Shown: positions 46,121 through 57,092 of the stretch, in pieces
Layout: every line of letters starts with the position of its first letter
Numbering within the stretch: position 1 is the first letter of the stretch
DNA from: Zhengitettix transpicula
Lineage: Eukaryota > Arthropoda > Insecta > Orthoptera > Tetrigidae
NCBI GenBank assembly: GCA_037074705.1
Contig: CM073596.1
Location: 14,564,501 to 14,628,500 of the forward strand
DNA length: 64,000 nucleotides
Direction of reading: 5' to 3'
Program-made: the position numbers and the translations under genes
Notes under the pieces: generated by a model
Database searches by the model: none
What the model was told of the DNA's origin: nothing
Seen by the model: the letters and a program-made list of their open reading frames with translations, nothing else

Positions 46121-46994
46121 TTGAAAATAGAAGAAAAATTGAGCTTCTATATTTCAAATACTATGTAGTAGTGAAATATAACCACGTGTTAGATTCGTTA
46201 GAATTTTGTTTATACAAATTATTATTAAAAAACGGGTATTTAATATTTCAGAATTATTTAAAAAAAAATCAATTTCAATTTATAAGCTTTCAATGAAATT
46301 TGTACACATATTATGGGTATAAAACTGGATTACTCGAATGAGGATTCTGTCGTGCATCTTTACTGATTTATATTTAACTTGAGTGATGGTATGGAATAGT
46401 AGATTTTAAATTTTCTACTCCAAAACAACGTAAATATTGTCTTTAACCTTAGTTATTTTCATTGTCTCAATAAAAAAATTAATGGCGTTCCGGGTTCTTT
46501 TACTACGGAAATTATATACAGTATTCACATGTGTTTTAACTTGAAATAACCATTTCTTAGGAGAAAGATGTTAATTAATCTAAATTCGTGGCCTTCGCAA
46601 GCGCTATTTATTAAAGGACTGCAATGTGAAATCAAGATGTTGGCGTCGATTCTACCTCCCGCCTGTCTCTGGACTTGCGAAAATATTTCCTTAGTTTCCT
46701 TTTATCATTCCTACAGAGACATTTTGAGGGTAAAGAAAAAAAAATGAATTTACATTAAAATGACTCTGGATATTCCAGCGAGTTCTTTGCCTAGTCAAAG
46801 CTAACAAAATGGAGACGAAACTCTGAATTTACTTACAGGCTGTCTCGTCGGAAGCGAAACCTAATTTAAAAACCTGATAAAAGTTTAGATGTAACTTGTA
46901 ATATTGCTATACTACACACTTCACAAACATTTCTGGTGTTCGTTTGTAGAGACCAGTTTTTTTTTTCAAGTAGCTAAAAATATGTGCTATCGAA
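46121..46994. other. No gene seen
   Basis: AT-rich spacer without recognisable features. Confidence 0.45.
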
Positions 46995-47261
46995 TATTAT
47001 ATATTTTATATCAGAATACGTGGATGCGAATAAGTGAATAATTAAGATTGTGAAAATTGTTATGTAATTAGAGATTTAAATAGTTCATTTAAATTTATTG
47101 GTATTTAATCAAGCAATACTTTATCAGTATATAAACAGGATAATTATAAATAAAATATTATATATTTTATATCAGAATAAGTTGGTGCCAATAAGTAAGT
47201 AATTAAGATTGTGAAAATTATTTATAAATTTTTCACTGTTAAGCACCAGGTTCAGATTTCT

Positions 47262-47306
47262 GGATGTTGACGTTTCTGCGTTAATTCCCTACCGCTCTCT
47301 TCAGAC
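47262..47306 (-). ncRNA. Hammerhead-ribozyme-like core, left arm
   Basis: The minus strand reads GTCTGAAGA, then a GCG-loop-CGC stem, then GAAACGTC. This has the order CTGANGA - stem II - GAA - ACGT - C. ACGT is self-complementary, so stem III could form between two copies, as reported for the minimal hammerheads of Penelope-like elements. Stem I pairing is poor here, so self-cleavage is doubtful. Confidence 0.5.
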
Positions 47307-47879
47307 TATGTCGCTGCGTGACGTGTGCGTCGTATTTATAGGGTCCATGCTGACTGGCGGTTGAGGATCTCCTGACGACAGTATCGAGGACACGTGTGTT
47401 TCCATGTCGCGTATTATTTTAATAATTTGATTCCGCGCGTTACTGGTTTGGAAGCCAGAGTCTTTGTTTGAAAGATTGTTACGGATTTTAGTTTCTATGC
47501 CTTCCAAAATCACACTGTAGTTTCACTTTTCAGCGTGTTTTAATTTGACAGTGTCTGATAATCACATCTTGTGTCCCGTCATAAGAGCTTGCTCGACTAC
47601 AGCCGATTAGTCAGGTTGTTTTAGACGAATGTATCTTTGGTGGTCAATGCAGCGTTGTTCGATGGTCCTCAAAGTTTGTCCGACGTATTTTTGGTCACAA
47701 TTGCAAGGAATCATATAAACCCCAGCAGTTTTTAGGCCAATGTCATCTTTTACAGAACCCAGAATCTGTATTTTACTGTGTGGGCAAAACACCGTCTTTG
47801 TATTGTGTTTCGCGATGAACCTGCCAATCTTTGGCGTTGGCCCTGCATAGGGAAGGATAGCTAAGGCTATAGGATCCAA
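47301..47879 (-). pseudogene. Penelope-like GIY-YIG endonuclease fragment
   Basis: Two same-strand frames (47607-47879 and 47301-47513) joined through at least two stops. The first has LPYAGPTPKIGRF, typical of the linker after the Penelope RT, then GSVKDDIGLKTAGVYMIPC and YVGQT: the GIY...YIG pair as GVY...YVG. The catalytic-helix Arg lies in IEQRCIDH. After a stop (PD*) the frame resumes AVVEQALMTGHK, then EGIETKIRNNLSNKDSGFQ, matching the conserved end of the endonuclease where an Asn of the NN.. stretch binds the active site. The domain would nick target DNA for retrotransposition. The C-terminus overlaps the left terminal arm. It is dead through stops and the missing RT. Confidence 0.88.
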
Positions 47880-48019
47880 TTATTTAAATATTACGCGACA
47901 TAGAAACATGTGTCCTTGACACTGTAGTTAGGCGATCCTCAACGGCCAATCAGATCGCAACATGGAGACTTGGAGTCCTAGCCTATGAATACGACGCGCA
48001 CGTCACGCAGCGACAAAGT

Positions 48020-48055
48020 CTGAAGACAGCGGTAGAGAATGGTCGCAGAAACGTC
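48020..48055 (+). ncRNA. Hammerhead-ribozyme-like core, right arm
   Basis: CTGAAGA at 48020-48026, a short GCG/CGC stem with variable loop, then GAAACGTC at 48048-48055. It is the mirror partner of the motif at 47262-47306, on the opposite strand because the arms are inverted. The loop differs between the two while the core boxes are identical. Confidence 0.5.
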
Positions 48056-48216
48056 AACATCGAGATATCTGAACCTGGTGCTCAATCGTGAAAAATTTAT
48101 TAGTAAAGCTTACATTCAGTAATTGTAAAAATTAGAGATTTCAATATTTAATTTATATTTATTATTATTTAATCAAGCAATACTTTATCAGTATATAAAC
48201 AGGATAATTATAAACA

Positions 48217-49153
48217 TTTAGTGCCCCACTATTTAATTGAATATCCTGTTTATAATGTTGCTAGGTCAGGATTCACATTTATAGAATCGAATCTTTGTTA
48301 TCAGGGTATTGCGGGCGATTAAAGTAAGAAACTGATATTTTTGTGGCAAGTATAGCTTTAATATAAATCTATGTACTACCGTATATTATCTCTCTACAAA
48401 ATCGCGTATTGGAGACATCATATTTTGATCTTAAATTCATGTGATTTATTGAAACTAACTTTTTTTTAACAAGATAGCGAATTGCAAGCAATTAATTGAA
48501 GGTTTTGTCCACATGTAACATGCTCCATAATGTCCGTTATTTTACAACTAAATATCAGAACGGTTTTGTTAGTTGTGGTTTCGTTTAATTTTCTATGAAC
48601 GAGTAGAATCTATAACTAAATTATGTACGTTTCATAGTTTTAACGAGATCGGGCCTCGACGAACAGATTCTCTGGAAGCCGTGCATTCTAAGAAGGGGAG
48701 AAAAGTGTTGAGGGTAACAAGTGTAATTCGATAGACAGTTTCCTCCTGCATCCCTAGGGATCTTGGAACCCTTCCCAACAAAGGCTCGAAAACAAGAGGG
48801 AGGAAATGAGGATAATGGAGACAGACTATGTGGAGTCTGGTGTGGACTGAGGCTGCGGGTTCCATCACAGCTGCGTTACCTTACGTAATGGTATAGAAAA
48901 TCTGTGGATTACGGTTGGCCAGTCACTCAGAAATAAAAAGTAGCATATAAGACAGAGGAGATATTTTAGCATTTTCTTGGTGTGAAATGTTATTTCCAAA
49001 AGTTTTCAAGAGTCGTTAAGATGTGAGGTACCTGACTAGTGCATGTTTTTTTTAAAACGAATTTAAGAGTATGAAGTAGCTCCTGCAATTCTCTTCCAAC
49101 TTAATAAAAAACTCGCTTTGGAGATCAATTTATAACCCTATGAATATATTTAT
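48217..49153. other. No gene seen
   Basis: AT-rich, with a more balanced patch at about 48640-48880 (78-codon minus frame, no domain). Confidence 0.45.
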
Positions 49154-49840
49154 TCTATATAATAAAAAAGGATGTATATTTATATGTTTTTACTTTAATG
49201 TATAAACAAATTTAAACGAGTGGACAGATTGCATAAATAATTGGTACTCATATTCTTCAAACGACGAGAAACGGTACCGTTGGGGCGAGAAACCTGTAGC
49301 ATAAAGATGTAAAGAATTATAATTTTAAAAAGTGATCATTTTGTGTTAAATTACTTCGCGTAAAGAAATCATGAAGTCACAGCACACGCGAGAGAGACGT
49401 TACTACGCGACGATACTGCACAAAAAAGTAAATAGTTCCTTTTTTCGTAATGAAATAAAGTAGAAATATTTTGATTGAATAAAAAGTATAATTTTATTCA
49501 GAAACACTCCATACAATTATAATAAAAAACAATACAAATGATTATACGATTTGTGGAACTTATTTTCTTTTAAATAACTGACATGGCATAAATATGGCAC
49601 GTACCATGATTTTGCACAATTATGCGTGTACTGGAGGAGACATAGAATGATGGTAAAATCAATACCTAATATTTGTTAATTATTATAATTTAATAATTTT
49701 TAATGTGCTAAAACTGACGAATTATTTCAAGTGAGATTATTGAAAAATTTTGGTTATATGTGTATATAATTATAATTTCATATATTTGATTGTAAATATG
49801 TAAAGAATGAGTACCCGTGCAGCGCTGGGCACCCAGCTAG
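49154..49840 (+). mobile_element. Helitron-like non-autonomous element H2
   Basis: Starts TCTATATAATAAAAAAGGAT and ends with a perfect 6-bp hairpin (GCTGGG, CA, CCCAGC at 49824-49837) leading straight into CTAG and then T. The base before TC is T, not the usual A. The interior follows the same order as H1 and H3 (GGACAGATTGC, GGTACCGTTGGGG, a GTCACAGCACACGCGAG region, ATGAAATAAAG, TATAATTTTAT). It is longer and more diverged, with an expanded AT-rich 3' half. Confidence 0.65.
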
Positions 49841-50793
49841 TATAAAATATTTTCACAAGCAGATATAACGGAATACTTGTCTTACAGGAGGAGTTATAAC
49901 TCCTGAAGAAAATAATTATAGTATTCACCTTCTTCATCTACTTCTTTTTCTTAGTATATGCATTGATGTTTCTGTTTACTATTTACTATTTACATTTCCT
50001 GGTCTGTACTCGTGATGATGGAAACACAACCAGAAATAATGTAATTATGTCTTACGTGACTTTTTCGCCTTCACAGAGAGTACTCAATTTTAATTTTATA
50101 TTTAACAGCTTTGCGTGACAAGTTTGGAGTGAAGGTATTGAAAAATTATCTTAGAATGCCACTCATATCCTCGGAATGGAAAATGTGATTTCCTGAAGTG
50201 TGCGGATACTGTTTAGTTTGAAAAATATAAATTTAATTGTATTTATTATTCTTTTTCCAATTGTTAATTCAATCATTTACTCCCCTTTTATCAACGTTTA
50301 TTTCAACTCTCAAGTCTAATATTTTGTTGCATACAGATCAATGAAGGATATCGGCAATAATATGCGGGTGACCCATGCTTACGGAAGAAAGAACAGAGAA
50401 TGATACCGAATGTGTTATTTCAGCTTCTTACTAGTTTGACTATGAGATATTGCAAAAAATAAGATAAAAGGGCATTAGTTGTAAAGAGGAAGGCAGAAAT
50501 TTGAGGCAAAGTAGGCCATGAAGTTGACCAATCGTCTCCCTCCACAAGACATGACCACACCCCGCTCATCTACAAAGTCTCTCCCTTCAGACCTAAGATG
50601 TTAATAAATTAATAAATATAACGAAAAGTGAACTAAGTAGGTTTTATTCTTAGCCATTTTGTCTGCTAAAGTGCTCGTGAGTTACAATATACTAGGGGAA
50701 TTCACCCTTCGCACTCTTCGCGTCGCCGGCCCCTGATATTGGGCTACCCGCCCGCAATACATCCAATATACGCTAGTAAAATACGAAACAAAA

Positions 50794-50800
<7 letters not shown>
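49841..50800. other. No gene seen
   Basis: AT-rich spacer with a small GC-rich patch at 50700-50750. No coding signal. Confidence 0.45.

Positions 50801-50824
<24 letters not shown>
50801..50824. repeat. (TA)n microsatellite
   Basis: TA tract abutting the 5' end of T3. Confidence 0.88.
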
Positions 50825-50825
<1 letters not shown>

Positions 50826-51764
50826 TGTAATAATTAATTATAATATAATGGCTGAATTTAACAAATAAAAAAACACAAATTTATATTTACGTTATGTGGG
50901 AATCAATGCTTATTATTCCAATTTTAAAACAATTATAAAAATTACACAAAATATTTGGAATCTCAGGGTCTTGATCTGGGTTTGATAAATGGCAGAATTT
51001 AAATAATCAAAATTACATTTACCTTTTATGGAAATCAAAGCGTCCGAACATAGACGAAATTTGTTGCGGAAGAAATAATACTAAAGATTGAATTTAACAA
51101 TTTCAATTTTATCAAGAGTTAACGATCTCATTTTATCGATAATTAAATAATTAAAGAACGATCTGACTTTTATCTTTTAAACACGGTTTACAAATTATTT
51201 TAAAGTTTTCTCTACTTACGGCCGCCCAGGTCTCATTTTTAGTTTTTCGTGCTCAATTTTGGGGACATCACTGATTCTAAGTTCTCACAGACTCTAATTG
51301 GCGTTGTTTGTTAGTTGGTTTAACACAAAGTGGTTGGTTCTCGATGCTTTACTGCAACCTGGATTTGTAGATCTCGTGGCTTTAGTTGACAATGGACTTC
51401 ATTGGTTTGTCTGAATATTGCTTTACTTTTTAATAATTGAAAACATGTTTGTGACTGGGCCACTATCTTTCGTTCTGACTGCCGACTGTAAAACTTTCAA
51501 TGAGTTCTTTTCGTCCGTTCTATTCGCTGTCTGCTGACCGACTGTATTGTTCAAATTTTCGTGACTTGGAATTTTAGTCTTTTCTCTTCGCTGCCTACGG
51601 CCCGACTGTTATCTTCGTCTCGTAGATTTTGAGCGCGTAGAACCTCAACAATGTTTTCTTTGCCTTGCCGGACTGTTGCGGCGTCCGCTCTATATCCACT
51701 AATAATGAGTCCTCTACAATCCAACTTTCCAATTAGAACAATGTCTTAATTACCAATTACTACA
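50826..51764 (+). mobile_element. T-family element T3, solo-LTR-like
   Basis: 939 bp with TG...CA ends (TTGTAATAATTAATTA and TTACCAATTACTACAA), TA on the left and TATAT on the right. Closely similar to T5 and T6 in the first half (AATCTCAGGGTC, GGGTTTGATAA, GACGAAATTTGTTGCGG, ACGATCTGAC). The second half is rich in GACTG/TCTGCTG and CGTCTCGTAGATTTTGAGCG motifs. No open frame of note. Confidence 0.75.
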
Positions 51765-51949
51765 ATATATAAGATTACTTCACACCATATTCGTCAGTGC
51801 AATTATGTAGTTTACACAACAATGTGTTGATTCAGAACTTTATTTTATTTTATACAAATTTAAAAATGAAAAAAATTTACGTCTGATTGAAAATGATGAA
51901 TAAGAAAGATAGTCAATACAGACAAAAAAGGGTAATATAAATACCACAC

Positions 51950-51981
51950 AACGTTTCTGGGATCCTTGTCCCTTTCGTCAG
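51950..51981 (-). ncRNA. Hammerhead-ribozyme-like core, left arm
   Basis: The minus strand reads CAC-CTGACGA, then GGGA-CAAGGA-TCCC as stem II, A, GAA-ACGT-T, then GTG. Unlike the 47-kb motifs, stem I can pair here: CAC before the core with GTG after it. U at the cleavage position is allowed. This is the best hammerhead candidate in the window. An extra A on each side of stem II is a departure from the textbook core. Confidence 0.55.
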
Positions 51982-52023
51982 GTGCTAAGAAGTGCCTAGA
52001 GAAACAACTGTACAGGTCAGTTG

Positions 52024-52029
<6 letters not shown>

Positions 52030-52113
<84 letters not shown>
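52030..52113. repeat. (CT)n followed by (TA)n
   Basis: A pure CT run to 52072, then a pure TA run. A compound microsatellite in the loop between the two inverted arms. Confidence 0.95.
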
Positions 52114-52116
<3 letters not shown>

Positions 52117-52257
52117 CTAGAAAAAGTGGTCCTAAATGGAAGAAAAATGACGTACATAAATTGATAAATAAGATTATGATTTACATGACACCTGAATGGC
52201 TTTTGAATGTTTTCAGCTGCCCTGTGCAGTTATATTTCTCCAGGTTCTTCTTAGCAC

Positions 52258-52289
52258 CTGACGAAAGGAACAAGGATCCCAGAAATGTT
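52258..52289 (+). ncRNA. Hammerhead-ribozyme-like core, right arm
   Basis: CTGACGA at 52258-52264 with the same CAC before it, GGAA...TCCC in place of GGGA...TCCC, and GAAATGTT in place of GAAACGTT. It has therefore decayed slightly relative to the left arm. It lies on the plus strand, so transcription through either strand would contain one sense core. Confidence 0.45.
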
Positions 52290-52337
52290 GTGTGGTATTT
52301 ATATTACCATTTTTTCTGTATCTTTCTTATTCAAATT

Positions 52338-53577
52338 TACAAATTATGAAGCTTGAATTAACGGATTAGGGAATCGAACCCGTAGTGAAATGTTCCCAGT
52401 CTGGTCAAGATTTTCCATTCTAATACGTTAACTCAGTATTATAGTATTTCGTGCTGAGCTTCTATTGACAGAATTTATTTTGTTTTTAAAGTATACAGTT
52501 CTTAAGAGAGGAAATACAACTTGTAGAAGGAACAATCAATTTAATACCGGATTTTTTATGGAGTCATAGCTTACGTGAGGGTCACTCACTTGATGATCTA
52601 TGTCTTTTAAATTACTGCTACTTACCATTAAAAAGTTTTTAATATAATTTGATAATTGAAGGTCCCATTTTTCTGACCTGGCTCTCATTATGAATTTTTA
52701 GCTGAAAAACTCGATTACTTTCTCGAGTCGTCAGCAGACTTACGTATCTGACAGCGAGGGAGCAATCTTCGTTACTTATCACCCGTCTTCCAGAGAAAAG
52801 AACACTTGCCCAGCCTTGATTCGTTTTCGCCTCCCCTTCAGTCTTGAGTAATGGCAAATCGCGGCAATAATCGACGTCGTTAAATAGGCGCAGCTGTCTC
52901 TTAGCGCCACAAAAGGGGGGAAATTTCGTCTTGGTCTTTTGTCTTCAACCACCATCCGCAGAGGGAAACACTAACTCTTGAGCCCTGAACATTACCGCGA
53001 CTCGCATATTATAACGTAAATTCTAATATGGCTGCTCCCCTCGTCTCGTTGCACGTCAAATATAAACAAGAAGATGAACGGCGTAATATGTTACATACAG
53101 TCGGCCTAGCGACGCACGATATATTCTTGCAGTCTTGACGATATTATCCATAAATTATTGAAACATTAACGCCATAATGACAAAATGTATAGCATAATAT
53201 CGGATCAATGCTGAAGCACCCTGACAGTAACCGTAAAATACAAAGGCCAAACGTGGGTTGATTTTATTTCCTTAGGAAACACTTCATATAAAAAATTAAT
53301 AATCTAAATTAATGAAAGGCAGTTAAGTGAGAAGCCAAATAATTTAACTTTGGGTTTCCGTGCCTAATTTCTAAGACTAGATAGTAATCGCTTTCATGGG
53401 TTGAAAATAAACATTTACTGTTGTCTATTATTTTACGTCTTTTTTCACCAATTCCTTTAAAATATTTTGTTCCTTAAGTCCTCCATTGAAGAAATACAAC
53501 AGGTCATACACGTGAATGGAAAATACATAATGTTATAATGTAAAACTAAGAAAATAAATTAAAAAATGTTTATATGA
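52338..53577. other. No gene seen; B-box-like relic
   Basis: On the minus strand near 52368-52384 CTACGGGTTCGATTCCC resembles a tRNA T-arm/B box, without a recognisable A box. A balanced patch at 52640-53060 has no recognised coding content. Confidence 0.4.
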
Positions 53578-53772
53578 TTTTTTTTAAGTAACAGGATACT
53601 TGAGGATATCCACTTGGTGGTAACTCCAGTTTAATACCATAGGAAGGCATTTGTAAAGGCCAAGGGTTAAAACTAGGGCCCCCGGGCTGTGGTTTTAAGG
53701 ATCCCACCCGGATCTACACCTAAAAGTAATACAGAAAAAACCATAAAAACCTGCATCAGGTACGTTGGGTGC
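53578..53772 (-). repeat. RepA copy L, diverged 3' half
   Basis: From TTTTTTTTAAGTAACAGGATAC to CCTGCATCAGGTACGTTGGG, with a deletion removing most of the GGGATGCGGAAGGGTAGAGG block. An old, partial copy. Confidence 0.75.
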
Positions 53773-54049
53773 TTATGATATGTAAAACTGATTTTAAAAA
53801 AATTAATTCACGACAAAATGTGAACATAAATGGAACATAATTGAAAAATAAGATTATGAATGAGAAAATATGTGAATTTGAAAATACATAGTAGAAAGCG
53901 AAACTGCGTTAATCTGAATAATGTTACAGATGTTACAGTGCTTAAAAAATGAAAAAAAAAATGCTGGAATGAACATAAAACATTATTGTAATAACGAACA
54001 GATACATGACAAGTAGAAAATTATATATATATTCTGACCACTTTTCTCG

Positions 54050-54052
<3 letters not shown>
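53773..54052. other. No gene seen
   Basis: AT-rich spacer leading into the TA tract of T4. The 70-codon minus frame at 53942-54154 is generated by that tract. Confidence 0.5.

Positions 54053-54093
<41 letters not shown>
54053..54093. repeat. (TA)n microsatellite
   Basis: Left flank of T4. Confidence 0.92.
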
Positions 54094-54094
<1 letters not shown>

Positions 54095-54097
<3 letters not shown>

Positions 54098-54997
54098 AAT
54101 AATCAAATTTAAAACATTTATTTGATTTAATGTTAATTTATTCATTCGTGCCACTCATTGTAGAAACATTTTGTAATCAAATAGGTGGCTTAAATAAAGA
54201 GATTAAATTTTAACAACAAACGAATTTATTATCAAAATTAAACAATTATACAAATTAAATATATCTCATTCTCTCAGGGTCTCAACTGGGTTTGATAACG
54301 GCGAATCGTTCAAAATAATTAAAGAAGACAAAATTAAATTTTGTAGGAAACAGATTTTACTCATCAATTAACAAACCTAAATTTAATTGTCGACGAAATT
54401 AACCTACAAAGATTGCTTGTAATTTACAATTTTGTTGTCAATAAGAAAGGAACGATATCTGACATCTATCTTTTAATTTGGTTTACATCATTAACTTTTT
54501 TCTATTGTTACTTATGGCTGCCCACTGCTTCTAGGATACTTTGGATTTACGAAGCACGGTGATGGGTTTTGCACAGCTTCTACTTAGCTCACGGATTCTA
54601 ATTTAAATATTTCTGGAACAAAGTCAGGAACCGGGAACCTCTTCTTCGTCTCTTGCTTCCTTGGTTACCTCCTTCTCACGACTGCCCAGCTTAGCAGGTT
54701 TTTGTAGATCTGCCTTCGATTCTCGCTCTCGGTACGTGTTTAATCTTCCAGCCAAACGTCCACCCAACTTAATGCTCTCGCCTCTGATTTCCAACTCTTT
54801 TAATTTTAGTTCCGTCCTCGACTGAAGTCCATAGCCGACTGCCCTCATCTCGTAATTTTGAGCGCGCATTCTTTCTTCCAACCAAGACAACAATACTCTC
54901 ATTCATTGTCGCTTGTAGTGTTCGGTGCCGCCGTCAATAATGTTTCTCTAACAATTCAGATTATCAATCACAATTAATGCCTTAATTAATAGGCATT

Positions 54998-55000
<3 letters not shown>
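54095..55000 (+). mobile_element. T-family element T4, solo-LTR-like
   Basis: 906 bp, TTGTAATAATCAAA to TAGGCATTACAA, with long TA tracts on both sides. It belongs to the same subgroup as T2 (AACTGGGTTTGATAACGGCG, AACGATATCTGACATCTATC). The 92-codon minus frame at 54624-54902 is Glu/Arg-rich and not recognised. Confidence 0.75.

Positions 55001-55036
<36 letters not shown>
55001..55036. repeat. (TA)n microsatellite
   Basis: Right flank of T4. It is followed by GAACTAGAAAAAGTG, the same phrase that follows the TA tract at 52113, so these two TA loci share a flanking sequence. Confidence 0.9.
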
Positions 55037-55039
<3 letters not shown>

Positions 55040-55279
55040 CTAGAAAAAGTGTTCATAAATCGAACAAAAATGACGTACATAAATTGATACATAAGATTTA
55101 CATGATTACGGAATGTGGTAATACATAAGAAAAATATGAAACTCCATGACTATTTACTTCACCAAAAATGGCTTTAAATTTTCTTTTTTAACTAGCTTCT
55201 GAAATTATCTTTCAAAAATATACGTTTATGTGATGTCTAAAAATAATGGGTTAAATGTTTTACAATTTATATATATATT

Positions 55280-55371
55280 ATTTTCGAGTTACAGGCTACA
55301 CGAGGGTAATCCACATGGTGGGAACTCCCCTTCAATAGCATAGGAAGGGATTTGAAAGGGGGAAGCGGAAT
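55280..55371 (-). repeat. RepA copy M, short 3' fragment
   Basis: About 90 bp of the family 3' end (GTTACAGGCTACACGAGGG to GAAAGGGGGAAGCGG). It is followed directly by a segment of about 75 bp that recurs at about 56750. Confidence 0.8.
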
Positions 55372-57052
55372 TATATTACTATATTACCCTAAACATAGAG
55401 GAAATAATAAACAAATTTTGGAATAGAAATCAAAGCCAACAGTGAAGAATATGTATCATGAAATTTTAACTGTCTTTGTTCGCAATGTTTTGAATATTCA
55501 AGCTTCTAAATTAATTTCATAGTTTAATTTAACTCGTAAATTTTCGCTGTGCGTTAAATGCATCACGTGAATTACTTCCGAAAGTCTCATCAAAATTGTA
55601 CAATATTTTACTTCCCGAAGAAATTTCCTCAATGCAGTAACTGTTTATTTGGGATTGAACAACGCCCTTACGCTTCCTGAATCCGGGATGTTTGGGAAGG
55701 ATACGTAAAGGTATCTGGGGACACGGTATGAATACGTGGCTCCTACTTAACCCCTGCGATGTAAACTCACAGAACAGGACTGTACCCTGGGGAACGTCAA
55801 CGGTAAAATACACACCCACGTTTCGACAGCAGAAGCACGGTAAATCTTGAGCCTCAGCGTGGAATAAGGGAAATATCCATCTTAAAACAAACAGCGAACA
55901 CGTCATGACATGAATATGCATAAATTCGATGACGTAAAATAGTTAGTAAGAATAAAATATTTCTCCTATGTAAAAATTTTAGGGCATTAATTTCCTGGAA
56001 CAATCTCAAGTCACCGAAACGTCGTGAATATAAAATTTAAATTCTAATATTTTATGGTATGAAAACTGTTTTTCGTATCCTTGAATATATTTTGATATTA
56101 ATAAGTTATTTGAAAAATAAAACGGTCTTAAATTTTATGTACTTTGGAGCTCACTGAATGATGCATTAATATTCAAATCTTACCTTTATCAACGATTAAT
56201 TTTTAAGTTAATTACGTGTTCGAAAAAATAGAAATACCATAGTTTACTTTGTAAATGTATTTTAGCAACTTTTAATATTTTTTGATAATATATTTTTATT
56301 TATAAGAATATCTTTGTAATTTTCAATTGTTAAGCATCTGAAGCTGTTTGAAATTACAGACGATTCTTGTTAATTAATGACATTATAAAATCTGTAAAAT
56401 TATTTGTTTATTTTTCAATTAGTTCTGTACTACAGACACCAATATTCTCAAGACTTTGGATGTCATATTGAACATTTCGCTTCTCTGAGCAATCGGTCTT
56501 CTTTGTTCTATCAAGAATGTCATAACAGATCCAAAATACCCACAAGACGGAACGTAATGTGGAATGAATCATTATCTCAAACATATCGTAGTAACGGACG
56601 CGTTTAAAGAAACTGTATTATCTTAATATTAACAGCCATATAAAGAGGAATATGGAATATATTATTACTGATTAATCATAATGAAAATATCATTTATATA
56701 TAAAAAAAATTAGAATACACAGAAGAGTTTGTAATCGAGTACTGTCACAGTTTACCCTAACATAGAGGAAATAATAAAAAAAATTTGGAATAGAAAGCAA
56801 AGCCAACAGTGAAGAATACTTTTTCTAATATTTAAAAAATAAATTTTCCTCCTTAGGTATAAATAAATTTGGAAATTCTGTTAAAAGAAAATGAAAAAAA
56901 TCAACCAAAAAACCTTATTTTGAGAAAAAGATAAAAGTAGTAAAGAGGATAATCAGATGTAGGTGAAGGATGGATGAAAGGAGTGACGCTAAGAACAGTA
57001 AGACCACTCTTTGTTCTTCTCAAAATCTGGCAATGGAAACCCGAAGAATATG

Positions 57053-57056
<4 letters not shown>
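55372..57056. other. No gene seen; 75-bp dispersed direct repeat
   Basis: The phrase TTACCCTAAACATAGAGG, followed by AAATAATAAA and GGAATAGAAA, occurs at about 55383-55452 and again at about 56752-56818, 1.37 kb apart. The 130-codon minus frame at 55529-55921 is not recognised. A lone GAAACGTC at 56016-56023 follows a CTGGAACA that could be a worn hammerhead box. Confidence 0.5.

Positions 57057-57088
<32 letters not shown>
57057..57088. repeat. (TA)n microsatellite
   Basis: Left flank of T5. Confidence 0.92.

Positions 57089-57089
<1 letters not shown>

Positions 57090-57092
<3 letters not shown>

Larger units (their letters stand above)
47234..48103 (-). mobile_element. Penelope-like retroelement, 5'-truncated, inverted arms
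   Basis: The core encodes the C-terminal end of a Penelope-like protein on the minus strand. It is enclosed by inverted arms of about 200 bp: 47234-47435 and 47884-48103. Both arms carry CACCAGGTTCAGAT or its complement, GACGTTTCTGCG, TACCGCT, CTTCAGACT, GTCGCTGCGTGACGTG and ATGTCGCGTA. Penelope-like elements are known for terminal repeats in direct or inverted arrangement and for hammerhead ribozyme motifs in them; both are visible here. The reverse transcriptase domain is missing. Confidence 0.85.
46995..48216. repeat. 161-bp tandem duplication interrupted by a Penelope-like insertion
   Basis: Unit A is 46995-47155. Unit B starts at 47156 with the same TATTATATATTTTATATCAG and runs to about 47220. 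It then resumes after the insertion at about 48105 and ends with the shared AATCAAGCAATACTTTATCA and GTATATAAACAGG (47108 and 48171 starts). Removing the insertion restores two adjacent units, so the duplication came first. Confidence 0.85.
51896..52337. repeat. Inverted pair with hammerhead-like cores (Penelope-type arms)
   Basis: The left arm (51896-52014) and right arm (52224-52337) are near-perfect inverted copies, sharing GGTAATATAAATACCACACA, TTTCTGGGATCCTTGT, CCTTTCGTCAGGTGCTAAGA and TAGAGAAA or similar. They enclose about 210 bp that includes a (CT)n(TA)n tract and no coding sequence. By analogy with the element at 47234-48103 they look like inverted pseudo-terminal repeats of a Penelope-like element that has lost its gene. 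A plain foldback element is an alternative. Confidence 0.7.

Noticed and set aside
55529..55921. 130-codon minus-strand frame
   Set aside because: Contains scattered Cys/His but no ordered zinc-finger spacing or other domain; unsupported by splice or promoter context.
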